Of a DNA stretch of 64,000 bases, positions 1-7,561 are shown in pieces. The notes under the pieces are model-generated. The model did no database searches and was not told the DNA's origin. It was given only the letters and a program-made list of their open reading frames with translations. The stretch's first letter is position 1, and every line of letters starts with the position of its first letter. The position numbers were made by a program, and so were the translations under genes. Source of the DNA: a virus; IMG/VR virus record IMGVR_UViG_3300025917_000002, positions 1 through 64,000 of that record. One strand, given 5' to 3'.

Positions 1-564
1 AAAGGGGCGGAGCGAGTCGGCACGATAGCCGGGCAGATCGTATCAAGCAGGACCATACCTGGGTTTGTTCGAGACGTTGCTCGGCTCGCGGACGCAGGGA
101 AGGATCGCGAGCAAAAGGGCTTCATGGGGCCGATCAAGGGCAGTATACCGGGTCTGCGGCAAACGTTGCCGGAGCGGCGGGTTGGCACGGGGGACTTGCG
201 CCGGAAGGCTATTGATGCGCTCCGTAAGGACCCCAAGGATACGAAGATACTGGACGATGCGATCACGGCGGGTAAGCTCCGGTCCCAGGACCGGGCGGAG
301 ATTATCGCTGAGTCGAAGCTCAAGCCCTTGCAAGTGGAGTTCAAGCACAAGCCGCTGGAGGAAAAGCTGAAGGCTTACCGGGGCTACGATCAAGCTCAGC
401 AGGACGAAACGAGGCAACTGCTGGTAGACTCGTGGGCGGAGGCGACCGGGGCAGCAAGACGGAGCCCCAAGACCGGGAAGATGGGGGAGCGGCGGACGCC
501 GAGCGCACCAGCGGCGCTGCTTGAGAGGCTTCGCCGGGAGTACGCAGCAGAGCTACCCCAATGA
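1..564 (+). CDS. Internal virion protein, C-terminal end (partial)
   Basis: The frame is open from the first base of the window, so this is the last 187 residues of a larger protein that begins to the left. The segment with PGFVRD (residues 20-25) followed about 20 residues later by GSIPGLRQTLP resembles the C-terminal part of very large internal virion or polyvalent proteins (LPD38-type) of short-tailed phages; that match is from memory of the family. The tail is basic and helix-rich with no membrane segment. The stop overlaps the next start as ATGA. A virion gene at this edge and another at the right edge would fit a circular map. Confidence 0.7.
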   Translation, partial: KGAERVGTIAGQIVSSRTIPGFVRDVARLADAGKDREQKGFMGPIKGSIPGLRQTLPERRVGTGDLRRKAIDALRKDPKDTKILDDAITAGKLRSQDRAEIIAESKLKPLQVEFKHKPLEEKLKAYRGYDQAQQDETRQLLVDSWAEATGAARRSPKTGKMGERRTPSAPAALLERLRREYAAELPQ

Positions 565-1049
565 GCGACACGACCTTTCAAGTGATAATAGCAGTAATAG
601 GCATCGCTACTACGCTAGTACTGGTCAAGCTCGGCCTATGGATGTTTAGGGCAGCAGTCCGCGAGGCGATCGCTCCGACCCACGCGCGGGTCGTCATACT
701 GGAAAAGCACGAGCGGTTGATCTGGAACGTAGCGATGCAGCGAGCCTTCGAGAAGCTGCACCACGCGGACCAGCCGGTCTTTGACACACTGCTGGAAGCG
801 TTCCGATCACACGAGATGACTGAGCAGCAACTCGTCCAGTTTATCGAGCGGTTGAGCATACTAGTCAAAGATACGTCGCAGAAAGAGCGGATACCTTCCG
901 CGAATCTGCTGCTAGAAGCGGCACTATCAGAATACGAAGCCCGGCTCGGCTTCGGCGGCGAAGTGCTACGCAGCGCCAAGACCGACAAAGAGAACGTGGC
1001 GGCTGGGCAGTCAATGGCCCAAGAGGCCGGTGATAAAACGGAAAGCTGA
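561..1049 (+). CDS. Small membrane protein with cytoplasmic/coiled tail
   Basis: A 162-residue protein with one strong N-terminal membrane segment (about residues 8-28, rich in I, V, L) and a long charged, helical C-terminal part. Start is fixed by the 4-base ATGA overlap with the preceding stop. It opens a run of membrane proteins that includes a lysozyme, so a role in lysis or membrane remodelling is possible, but no known family is recognised. Confidence 0.7.
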   Translation: MSDTTFQVIIAVIGIATTLVLVKLGLWMFRAAVREAIAPTHARVVILEKHERLIWNVAMQRAFEKLHHADQPVFDTLLEAFRSHEMTEQQLVQFIERLSILVKDTSQKERIPSANLLLEAALSEYEARLGFGGEVLRSAKTDKENVAAGQSMAQEAGDKTES

Positions 1050-1058
1050 GAACGATGG

Positions 1059-1241
1059 ATGCAATTAGAGATTCAGGTCATCATCTCTTTCCTAAGCGGT
1101 TTGGGGGCCGGTATCATCGGCTCATACATAGGCGTGAAAGTAGCACTGGCTGAGATGAGGTCTATTCAAACGGCGCAAGGTAAAACCATAGATGACCACG
1201 GTGAGAGGCTCAAATATGTGGAACGGAGGTCCCACACATGA
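1059..1241 (+). CDS. Single-span membrane protein, holin-sized
   Basis: Sixty residues with one glycine-rich membrane segment (about residues 6-28) and a short charged C-terminus ending in an ERL-Y-ER-like helix. Size and position just before a spanin-like pair fit a holin or antiholin, but nothing in the sequence proves it. It overlaps the following gene by four bases. Confidence 0.6.
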   Translation: MQLEIQVIISFLSGLGAGIIGSYIGVKVALAEMRSIQTAQGKTIDDHGERLKYVERRSHT

Positions 1242-1699
1242 GACACCAATTGTGGGCCTTACCACGAGCGGATAAGTTACTGTTGGTTGCTGTGGCGATA
1301 ATCTTTGCGGGGATAGTTCTGAGCATTATGTACGGGCTAAGGCAAACAGAACTGGCGACGTTGCGGGAAGCGGCCCAAAAGCAAAGGATGCAGGAAGCCA
1401 CGGAGCGGAACCAGTTGGAGATCGGGAAGAACAAATTGGAGGCTGAGCTTGAGATAACCCGGCTGAAGAATAAGACCGCTGAGCTGTCCGCCAATCAGGC
1501 GCAGAACAATCTGAGAGATGTGAGGGCGGCATTATCGTTCGTGAATCAACAGCGGGTGAAGGACCAAAAGGAGCATGACAAGAAACTTCAAGGGCTTATT
1601 ACGACCAACCTTGATGCGTGTAAGCGTTGGCTTGCTGAGTGTGCTCGCGCTAAGCAGCTTCACCTTCGCGCAGCAGACGCCCCGTGCGAATGCCGATGA
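1238..1699 (+). CDS. Inner-membrane spanin-like protein, copy 1
   Basis: A 153-residue protein with an N-terminal membrane segment (about residues 13-33) followed by a long predicted coiled coil, the topology of Rz-type i-spanins that bridge inner and outer membranes during lysis. The C-terminus has four cysteines in the pattern C-x6-C-A-R...C-x-C. The same pattern ends the protein encoded at 5441-5893. The last ~125 bases overlap the next gene in another frame, as in Rz/Rz1 pairs. Spanin function is inferred from topology and overlap only. Confidence 0.65.
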   Translation: MRHQLWALPRADKLLLVAVAIIFAGIVLSIMYGLRQTELATLREAAQKQRMQEATERNQLEIGKNKLEAELEITRLKNKTAELSANQAQNNLRDVRAALSFVNQQRVKDQKEHDKKLQGLITTNLDACKRWLAECARAKQLHLRAADAPCECR

Positions 1700-2060
1700 C
1701 GTAGGGCGGACGCTTTCGCGGTGCCTGAATGAGGTTGAGCGGCTGCGCGCTGATTGCCGGTCAGGTGAGGAAGTACGAACGCTGGAGGCTAAGCTGAAGG
1801 CAGCGGATGATATGCTCACGGTCTATAAAGAAATGGTCGCACGCGAGCAAGCGGAGACACGGGCCGAGGCTAATAGAGGAGCAGGGCGATACCTGGAGCA
1901 GCAGCAACAGATCAAGGGCTATGAGGCCCAACTGACGGCTACACGGGAGACGATCAATAAGGTATCGCGCTCCGAGCGCGCCTTGCGGCGATCCCGTAAT
2001 CTGTTTGTGGGGATTGTGATTGGGTTGAGCGTAGGGCTGGTTGGGGCGTTGAGTAAATGA
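1575..2060 (+). CDS. Secreted coiled-coil protein with C-terminal membrane anchor, copy 1
   Basis: 161 residues: a basic N-region and hydrophobic core ending in a plausible signal-peptidase site (FAQQ, about residues 31-34), then a charged coiled coil and a C-terminal membrane segment (about 143-160). This is the layout of a unimolecular spanin except that no lipobox cysteine is present. It is nested in frame +1 at the end of the preceding spanin-like gene. The start at 1575 gives a complete basic n-region; an internal ATG at 1614 is an alternative. A paralogue lies at 5772-6278. Confidence 0.65.
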   Translation: MTRNFKGLLRPTLMRVSVGLLSVLALSSFTFAQQTPRANADDVGRTLSRCLNEVERLRADCRSGEEVRTLEAKLKAADDMLTVYKEMVAREQAETRAEANRGAGRYLEQQQQIKGYEAQLTATRETINKVSRSERALRRSRNLFVGIVIGLSVGLVGALSK

Positions 2061-2221
2061 GCGGTATTAAACGATTTGAGCGGAAGCGACCCGTAACTCT
2101 GTTAAGATGGTGGTGGGCCGGGATGACTTACGGGTGGAAGCGCCGACCATAGAAGCGGCGCAGTCGTTAAAAGCTAAAGGAATGGCCGTGGGCATCAGGT
2201 TGGGAAAGTGAAGAAGATCAA
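2061..2221 (+). other. Short stretch with two possible mini-ORFs
   Basis: Two tiny overlapping reading frames exist here: 2057-2152 (31 codons, start overlapping the preceding stop as ATGA, Arg/Trp rich) and 2107-2211 (34 codons, starting MVVGRDDLRVEAP). The second looks more protein-like, but neither has a convincing ribosome binding site. At most one is likely to be real. Confidence 0.3.
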
Positions 2222-2803
2222 ATGCAAGGCGCAGGAACGATAGGGCGGATAAGGGCAAGAACTCGGGATGACAATACAAATATACTGACGCCAGTTGAGC
2301 AATATAATGAAGGTCACAAAGGGTGGCTAGTGGCAAGAGAATATCACTGGATTAAGGAGAGGTTAGGGCTGCGGACGGTCTTTATGTTCATCACCGCCGT
2401 TGCTGGAACCACGCTTGTCATAGTCCAGCTTGCAGCTCCCGCCGTTAAGCAAGGGGAGATCAACGGGGCTACGACCAGAGCTATAGACAATCTCAGCGTT
2501 CTTCAAGCGCAGGCGAAAGAGGAACAGGCAAAGGCGCTGGCAACTGCCACCGACCAGCAGGCTAAAGCGTTAGCCGATGCTCTCGCGCTGGTTCAAGCCT
2601 CCCAAGCCCGCATCGAAGCCGGGGTCAACCGGGCCATCGGGATCGCCGAGGAGAATCGCTCTGAAATCAGCCGTCAAAGCGAGCGTTCTGAGCGCCGTAT
2701 GGACAAGATCAGCGACAAGGCCGACGCCGCGTGGAACTGGATGTTGGAGCTAAAGGGGCGGGTTCAACAGGTCGAGGCGAAGCAACAAAAGGAGAACAAA
2801 TAA
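2222..2803 (+). CDS. Membrane-anchored coiled-coil protein
   Basis: 193 residues with one membrane segment at about residues 51-72, preceded by a roughly 50-residue polar region, then an alanine/glutamine-rich coiled coil through to the C-terminus with heptad-like spacing. No family recognised. The stop overlaps the next start (TAATG). The architecture resembles a third spanin or a structural protein that sits across the membrane, without evidence for either. Confidence 0.6.
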   Translation: MQGAGTIGRIRARTRDDNTNILTPVEQYNEGHKGWLVAREYHWIKERLGLRTVFMFITAVAGTTLVIVQLAAPAVKQGEINGATTRAIDNLSVLQAQAKEEQAKALATATDQQAKALADALALVQASQARIEAGVNRAIGIAEENRSEISRQSERSERRMDKISDKADAAWNWMLELKGRVQQVEAKQQKENK

Positions 2804-3015
2804 TGCCGGGAATGCTGGATAGATCAACTCAGATAACCAACGAGTTACGTACTACACGGGCCTACGGGAGAGAGATTGAGGGAATGGACGCAAGCACGCG
2901 CAAAGCCGCCCTCACAGAGCTGCTCCCCGATCTGGAAAAAGCCGTCGATCTCGCCGCCCTCCAGCAGTTCAACGAGAAGGCGCGGCTGTGGATCGATAAG
3001 CACCCGAAACCCTAA
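2803..3015 (+). CDS. Small hypothetical protein
   Basis: Seventy residues, charged and helical, no cysteines or membrane segment. The start is chosen because TAATG joins the preceding stop and this ATG and because AGGAG lies just upstream. Longer in-frame extension to 2731 would run inside the neighbouring gene and is not needed. Function unknown. Confidence 0.6.
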   Translation: MPGMLDRSTQITNELRTTRAYGREIEGMDASTRKAALTELLPDLEKAVDLAALQQFNEKARLWIDKHPKP

Positions 3016-3016
3016 T

Positions 3017-3190
3017 GTGCCGAAAAAGCCACGAGCTAACAAGGTATTGGATTGGGACAAGCGCATCCGCTTGCTTGAGCACCGGATTTCGCACGCAAAG
3101 CTGATGGGCGAGCACAAGCGCGTGATTGAACTGACGGCGCGGCTGGAACACGCACGGCGGAAGCGGGAGAAGGCATTGAGATTGCCGTAG
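3017..3190 (+). CDS. Small basic protein (GTG start)
   Basis: A 57-codon frame beginning with GTG two bases after the preceding stop. The product is Lys/Arg/His rich and strongly helical, ending in an R-R-K-R-E-K-A cluster. It may be nucleic-acid binding by charge alone. It is the last gene before a promoter and terminator at 3271-3348. Confidence 0.5.
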   Translation: MPKKPRANKVLDWDKRIRLLEHRISHAKLMGEHKRVIELTARLEHARRKREKALRLP

Positions 3191-3270
3191 CACCAATGGG
3201 TTTGTTGCGCGAGTGCATAAACCGGGGCATGCTCTGCTACGGCAATATTCCTTTAGTACCCGGCAACTTA

Positions 3271-3279
3271 TGGTATACT
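3271..3279 (+). promoter_or_regulatory. Extended -10 promoter
   Basis: TG-n-TATACT is a near-perfect extended -10 element; no good -35 lies at the right distance, as is usual for this class. Transcription would begin near 3286 and meet the intrinsic terminator at 3317-3348 before reaching the gene at 3365. Confidence 0.55.
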
Positions 3280-3316
3280 GCACACTAATGCAGTTCGACA
3301 ACAACCGTGTGAGGCT

Positions 3317-3348
3317 GCGGGATGGCTGCCCAAGCTGTCCCGCTTTTT
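3317..3348 (+). terminator. Intrinsic terminator / attenuator
   Basis: GCGGGA (3317-3322) pairs with TCCCGC (3338-3343), followed directly by five T. It lies about 30 bases downstream of the likely start of the 3271 promoter and 17 bases before the next start codon, so it would attenuate that transcript. Confidence 0.6.
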
Positions 3349-3364
3349 CGTTTAAGGAGAGATC

Positions 3365-3859
3365 ATGGCAAAAGGTGAGTTTCTAGGACAAGGCGTTGTT
3401 ACGCTAGTCGGCACAGGGGAGTTTACGGGCAAGCAGCGCCAAGTTGCCCTGTTGACCGAAGACACGGGCGACGGTTCATACGTCGGTGTGGTGTTTCTGG
3501 AGTCGCATTTCTTCCAAGAGTATTTCAAGGGTGAGGGCAAGGGCCAGTTTTCGAGCCTCGGAAAGACTGCGACTGGCGCTGTCCCGGTGCGTGTTGCCGG
3601 GCTTCGTCGCTATCCCTATACGGAGCGACCGAACTACTGGCCGCAGTTCGTTCTTCCCGGCGAGGACACCGAGCCGCTAAGAGCGATTATGCAGGCGAGC
3701 GCGGATGCTTATCAGTCGGGCACGCCGATCGGTCAAGAGCCGGTGCATGAGGTTATCCAAGACCCCGAAACGGGCGAGCAGAGTTTCGACCCTGCTGACA
3801 CAAACAAAGACGGCATAGTAGACAAGGCTGAGCGCAAGGCTGCAAAGAAAAAGGAATGA
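3365..3859 (+). CDS. Hypothetical protein with C-terminal EF-hand-like loop
   Basis: 164 residues. The N-terminal two thirds is beta-rich and globular with no recognised family. Near the C-terminus the loop DTNKDGIVDKAE matches the calcium-binding EF-hand/dockerin pattern D-x-N-x-D-G-x-x-D-x-x-E, followed by a lysine-rich tail. Start supported by AAGGAG eight bases upstream. It sits directly upstream of lysis genes; calcium binding is inferred from the loop only. Confidence 0.65.
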   Translation: MAKGEFLGQGVVTLVGTGEFTGKQRQVALLTEDTGDGSYVGVVFLESHFFQEYFKGEGKGQFSSLGKTATGAVPVRVAGLRRYPYTERPNYWPQFVLPGEDTEPLRAIMQASADAYQSGTPIGQEPVHEVIQDPETGEQSFDPADTNKDGIVDKAERKAAKKKE

Positions 3860-4101
3860 AAGAGGAATGGAGCAAATGGGCGGCTGTACTTGTGCTGGCT
3901 CAGGTCGGTGGGCTACTCGCCTATGAGTTCTATGCTCTACGCACGTCAGGCGACTCGTGGCCTACTATAACCGCGATGAGCGTGGCGGTCATGAAGAAGT
4001 ATTGGTGGGCGCTGATCGCTATCCTGGGGACGATTATGTGGCTGTTCTTGCATCTGCTGGTTCGGGTGGTTAAGAAGCAGGAACCGAAACCGAAAGTATG
4101 A
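3856..4101 (+). CDS. Two-span membrane protein, holin candidate
   Basis: 81 residues with membrane segments at about residues 8-26 and 46-70 and a basic C-terminal tail (KKQEPKPK). It overlaps both neighbours by four bases and is immediately followed by the lysozyme gene, the usual place for a holin. No specific holin family is recognised. Confidence 0.6.
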   Translation: MKEEWSKWAAVLVLAQVGGLLAYEFYALRTSGDSWPTITAMSVAVMKKYWWALIAILGTIMWLFLHLLVRVVKKQEPKPKV

Positions 4102-4946
4102 GGAAAACCGACGCCGCAGGGATCAAGTTCATCAAGGACGCAGAGGGCGTCAAGCTCCGGGCGTATAAGGACAGCGGCGGCGTCTGGACAATCGGCGTCG
4201 GACACATCGCCGGGGTGAAGCGCGGCCAAGTCATCACGGATGAAGAAGCCGAGGAATTTCTGGCCGAGGACCTGGAGGACGCGGAAGCAGGCGTTGACGA
4301 TGCAGTAACGGTTGCGCTGAATCAGAACCAGTTCAACGCGCTGGTTTCGCTGGCGTTCAACATTGGGGTCAGCGCGTTCGCCCGATCAACGTTGGTCCGT
4401 AAGCTGAACTCAGGTGATTATCAGGGAGCTGCGGATCAGTTCTTGCGGTGGAACAAGGATAACGGGGCGACGGTGCCGGGGCTGACGAACAGGAGGAAGA
4501 AAGAGCGGGCGTTGTTTCTGAAGGCCGCGCCAGCCCTGAACGGGGAAGTCACGAAACCGGCTCCAGAAGCCGTTCCTGGGGAGATCACTACAGAGAAGAT
4601 TGTCACCACCACGGTCGATAAACCCGGCTCGACGGTGGTGGAGAAAATCTCAAGTTCGGTATCGACGCTTGCCGGAAACGAGCAGATCAAAACCATCGCT
4701 AGTGAGGGAGTGGGAAAGCTGGCAACCAAAGCAATCGGCACGCTCGCAACCGCTGGCACCGGAGCAACCGCTGGAGCGGCCACAGCAAGCAATCCGTGGC
4801 CGTGGATCATTCTTGCGATTGTATGCCTGCTGCTCGCGGCGGGCGTGGTGTTTCTCTGGATGAAACATAAGAGCAACAAGGAAACCAAGACGGCGGAGAT
4901 CAATTCAGACAAGGACCGGGCCGATATAAAGTTTGTGAAGTCATGA
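4098..4946 (+). CDS. T4-type lysozyme (GH24) endolysin with C-terminal membrane anchor
   Basis: 282 residues. Residues 1-150 are a phage muramidase that cleaves the peptidoglycan glycan chain: the family signature E-x8-D-x5-T is present as Glu16, Asp25, Thr31 within EGVKLRAYKDSGGVWTIGVG. A roughly 80-residue Thr/Val/Ala-rich linker follows, then a strong membrane segment at about 234-254 and a Lys-rich tail. No N-terminal signal or SAR segment is seen. A typical enzyme of this family is 150-180 residues, so the anchor is an unusual addition that could hold the enzyme at the membrane until lysis. Confidence 0.9.
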   Translation: MRKTDAAGIKFIKDAEGVKLRAYKDSGGVWTIGVGHIAGVKRGQVITDEEAEEFLAEDLEDAEAGVDDAVTVALNQNQFNALVSLAFNIGVSAFARSTLVRKLNSGDYQGAADQFLRWNKDNGATVPGLTNRRKKERALFLKAAPALNGEVTKPAPEAVPGEITTEKIVTTTVDKPGSTVVEKISSSVSTLAGNEQIKTIASEGVGKLATKAIGTLATAGTGATAGAATASNPWPWIILAIVCLLLAAGVVFLWMKHKSNKETKTAEINSDKDRADIKFVKS

Positions 4947-5164
4947 CGCTCAAAGGCTATCGCAAGTTCTTATTCGCGCTCGTCGCGATGTTGCTGGCGT
5001 CGGGAATGTTGGCGTGGGGAAAGCTGGAATCAGGGAGCTACACAGCGATTATGATAGCGGCGATCAGTGGGTTTCTTGTAACTAACGCTGCGCAGGCGGT
5101 AGGGGTTAAGGTAGCAGAACGGCCAGCGGCGAAGCCAGCCATTGATGCGAGGTCACAAGGATGA
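4943..5164 (+). CDS. Two-span membrane protein, holin-like
   Basis: 73 residues with two hydrophobic segments (about residues 8-26 and 33-53) separated by a K-L-x-S-G-S-Y turn and a polar tail. Similar small proteins often accompany phage lysozymes and have been called holins. It overlaps the lysozyme stop by four bases. Confidence 0.65.
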   Translation: MTLKGYRKFLFALVAMLLASGMLAWGKLESGSYTAIMIAAISGFLVTNAAQAVGVKVAERPAAKPAIDARSQG

Positions 5165-5316
5165 GCCGACAAGAGCTTAAAGTACGGCTCACTATTCTCG
5201 AAGACTATCTTCTTGAATTTGGTCATTACTTAAATTATTCGGTGATGATTGCTTGGCAAGAATACGAACAAATCAAGAAGATGCTGGAAGGAACTAACAC
5301 AGGATTGCAAGGATGA
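5161..5316 (+). CDS. Small hypothetical protein
   Basis: 51 residues, acidic and helical with several aromatic residues. The frame starts with ATGA overlapping the preceding stop and ends in the same way, which is the main support. Function unknown. Confidence 0.55.
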   Translation: MSRQELKVRLTILEDYLLEFGHYLNYSVMIAWQEYEQIKKMLEGTNTGLQG

Positions 5317-5444
5317 TCGCACGCATACTAACGCTGATCTGGCTTGCTCCCTTTATCATCCTTGGGCTGATTGGGGCTAGCTATGTTGCGTTCTTGGTGT
5401 TTGTCGTACCGTGGATGAGCGCGGTTGAGCTGCTGACACAATGA
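5313..5444 (+). CDS. Very small membrane protein
   Basis: 43 residues, nearly all one or two hydrophobic segments (residues 4-35). Four-base overlaps on both sides support it as a real member of the lysis operon. It could be a holin partner or antiholin; nothing more specific can be said. Confidence 0.55.
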   Translation: MIARILTLIWLAPFIILGLIGASYVAFLVFVVPWMSAVELLTQ

Positions 5445-5893
5445 CCTACTCAGTAACCCAATTCTGGCAGTCCAGTAGCATCGGCTTAAAGCTCGCGCTA
5501 GGCATGGGCCTGCTGGTGGTTATCCTACTCACGTTCGGGACTACGAAATCATGTGTGAGTGCGTATAAGGACCGACAAGCGGATAAAGCAATCGCAGCGG
5601 CCCAAGCCGAAAGTACGGAGCACCGCAAACGGGCCGACGAAGCCGAGCTAAAAGCCCGACAGGATGAGGCGCGGCGAAAGGACAGTGATGCGAAGGCAGC
5701 ACTGGCGGAAGCAGCAGTAAACGCAGCTGGCGCTAAGGCCGAGGCAATAGCTGAAAAGGTGAAAGCCGAAGATGCGAAACTTACTGAAGAATTGCAGCGT
5801 GTTGGCGACGTTGTTGAGCCTTGCGAGCGGGTCCGCCGTGTTTGCGCAAGACTCAGGATCAAGGCCGAGGACTGTAGCTGCACAAGCAACTAG
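5441..5893 (+). CDS. Inner-membrane spanin-like protein, copy 2
   Basis: 150 residues: N-terminal membrane segment (about 16-38), a long Ala/Glu/Lys coiled coil, and a C-terminus with cysteines spaced C-x6-C-A-R...C-x-C, the same pattern as the protein at 1238-1699 even though the rest differs strongly. Its last 120 bases overlap the next gene in another frame. The repeat of both topology and overlap indicates an old duplication of a two-gene lysis unit or two independently acquired units. Confidence 0.65.
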   Translation: MTYSVTQFWQSSSIGLKLALGMGLLVVILLTFGTTKSCVSAYKDRQADKAIAAAQAESTEHRKRADEAELKARQDEARRKDSDAKAALAEAAVNAAGAKAEAIAEKVKAEDAKLTEELQRVGDVVEPCERVRRVCARLRIKAEDCSCTSN

Positions 5894-6278
5894 ACAGCGC
5901 ACGGTGACGGTGCCGGAAGCCGTGTTTCTTGAGGGCGAGAAGGCAATCGTCGAGCGGGACCACCTGCGGACTACGGACAAGCTGAAGGATGAGCGGATCG
6001 CTGCGCAGCAGGAGCAACTGAAGGCAAAGGATGATTTGCTCAAGGTGAAGGATGAGCAACTGGCGCTTGAGCGGTCGCGGGGGGATAATTGGGCGAAGGC
6101 CGCGCTAGAACGGAAGGAAGCGATCGTGTTCGACGATAAAGCCTTTCAGATTCAGGGGGCGGACCTGTTGCGCGTGAGGGCTGAACGTGATTCCGCGCGG
6201 GCTGCTAACAAGTGGTGGGGTGTTGGGGGGCTTGTGATTGGGGCTGCGCTGGTATTTGCGCAGCAAAGGAGAAACTGA
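5772..6278 (+). CDS. Secreted coiled-coil protein with C-terminal membrane anchor, copy 2
   Basis: 168 residues: signal peptide ending near VFAQDS (about residue 26), a long Lys/Glu coiled coil, and a membrane segment near the end (about 146-162, including GGLVIGAAL). No lipobox. It starts inside the preceding spanin-like gene in another frame, exactly as the pair at 1238-2060 does. Likely role: spanning the periplasm during lysis, by topology only. Confidence 0.65.
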   Translation: MRNLLKNCSVLATLLSLASGSAVFAQDSGSRPRTVAAQATRQRTVTVPEAVFLEGEKAIVERDHLRTTDKLKDERIAAQQEQLKAKDDLLKVKDEQLALERSRGDNWAKAALERKEAIVFDDKAFQIQGADLLRVRAERDSARAANKWWGVGGLVIGAALVFAQQRRN

Positions 6279-6279
6279 A

Positions 6280-6456
6280 ATGGAACTAAAAACAATCTTC
6301 TGGGTGCTGTGGCTGCTGTGGGCGATCTTCGGGGCGTACTCGGGTTGGGCAATGACCGGAGCCGACCGTGGCCGGTGGTATGGCAATAACCTGTTACTAC
6401 TGGTCCTGTTCTTTCTGATCGGCTGGAAGGTGTTCGGGTTCGTGGTGCAGGGCTGA
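6280..6456 (+). CDS. Two-span membrane protein
   Basis: 58 residues with two tryptophan-rich hydrophobic segments (about 4-24 and 36-56). AAAGGAG lies nine bases before this ATG, which decides the start over an upstream in-frame codon. Probably a small membrane component of the lysis or entry-exclusion set. Confidence 0.6.
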   Translation: MELKTIFWVLWLLWAIFGAYSGWAMTGADRGRWYGNNLLLLVLFFLIGWKVFGFVVQG

Positions 6457-6460
6457 GCCG

Positions 6461-6643
6461 ATGACCAAGAAACAAGTACTCGAAGTAACCCGCCTGCGCT
6501 GTAGCTGGTGCAGAGACAAAGGCGCGCCGATTCACGGTAGCGGACGCGATCGCGCCGGGGGCTGGGCAGCGGGCTGGTTGCACAAGATCGGGCAGCGGTT
6601 TGCGCTCTGCCGTGAACAGCTTGGTTGGTACGAAGTAAAGTAG
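6461..6643 (+). CDS. Small basic Cys/Trp-containing protein
   Basis: 60 residues with a single C-x2-C pair (CSWC, residues 14-17) and a third cysteine near the C-terminus; Arg/Gly/Trp rich. It may bind a metal or nucleic acid, but the motif is incomplete. Closely packed with its neighbours, no recognised family. Confidence 0.5.
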   Translation: MTKKQVLEVTRLRCSWCRDKGAPIHGSGRDRAGGWAAGWLHKIGQRFALCREQLGWYEVK

Positions 6644-6838
6644 ATGACCACCGAAGATAAAGAACTCACCGACTGGCGCAAAGCCGAACTGACCAAGTTG
6701 GCCGTCCAGCTCAAGATACTCAGGCGCAAGGCCGAGCAGGGCAAGGGCTGGCCGGGGATCAAGGATGAGATCGCGGAGAAAGAGGCCCAGTACAGGGCGC
6801 ATCTCGTGAGCCAGGATTTGGAGGAACACGGCGAATGA
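6644..6838 (+). CDS. Small helical hypothetical protein
   Basis: 64 residues, charged and helical with a predicted coiled coil. It begins one base after the preceding stop and overlaps the next gene by four bases. Function unknown. Confidence 0.55.
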   Translation: MTTEDKELTDWRKAELTKLAVQLKILRRKAEQGKGWPGIKDEIAEKEAQYRAHLVSQDLEEHGE

Positions 6839-7551
6839 CTGTAACCATAATCATCCTAATCAGCGGCCTCGCCGCCATCGCGTACATTCTGTTGCGCAAA
6901 AGGAAAAAGCAAGCCAGCGCACCGCCTAAGCCCGTCGCTCCTGTTTCCCCAAACGACTGGAGGCCGATGCTTGGGGAAGCAGTGCCAGGGCCAATCAAAC
7001 GCACGCCGAAATACCGGATTCAGGTTCAAAGTAACGGGTTCGATGTGGTACGGCCCAAGCAGATCGACAAGACGGTTGAATGGCTGACGCAGCAAGGGGC
7101 AGCCCATCTGGTTGACCAGTTCATCGCTGCGGCTAACGAGGTGGAGAAGATACCGGAGTGGATAGACTCGGCTTACGATTTCAACCGGAACCAGTACCTC
7201 GCGTGTGGGGGCAAGTTCGCGTCGTTCATTTCCACGCATGATCCGAGCACTATCTTGGTCGAAATCGTAGCTACTCCGATGTGGGTTGAGTTCAACAAGC
7301 GGTGGGCTGGTGGGCTGGCGCTCTCCACCGACAAGCGGACAATCAGAATTGTTATCATGGCAGCAGGCGGGATGAAAGATGATCCGGCTACCATTACGAT
7401 CGAGGGGCCAGCTACGTCACATCTGGCACTGTTCAAGGGGTACATCCCGTGGGAGATAGGGAACATTCTGATGCTGCGGTACGGATACATGCCGAAGGTT
7501 ATTCCCGAACAGGAGTGGGGAGACAAGCCGCCTTGTTCTATGCCTCAATGA
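6835..7551 (+). CDS. Membrane-anchored hypothetical protein
   Basis: 238 residues: an N-terminal membrane anchor (about 3-20) followed by R-K-R-K-K, a Pro-rich linker and a globular cytoplasmic domain of about 180 residues with several Trp and Pro. No family recognised; a hydrolase of unknown type cannot be excluded. It is the last plus-strand gene before the convergent polymerase gene, with only ten bases between stops. Confidence 0.6.
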   Translation: MTVTIIILISGLAAIAYILLRKRKKQASAPPKPVAPVSPNDWRPMLGEAVPGPIKRTPKYRIQVQSNGFDVVRPKQIDKTVEWLTQQGAAHLVDQFIAAANEVEKIPEWIDSAYDFNRNQYLACGGKFASFISTHDPSTILVEIVATPMWVEFNKRWAGGLALSTDKRTIRIVIMAAGGMKDDPATITIEGPATSHLALFKGYIPWEIGNILMLRYGYMPKVIPEQEWGDKPPCSMPQ

Positions 7552-7561
7552 TTGAGGGGGC

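Noticed and set aside
7552-7561. Small dyad between the convergent genes (CCTCAAT/ATTGAGG) as terminator
   Set aside because: One-base loop and no T-run on either strand.
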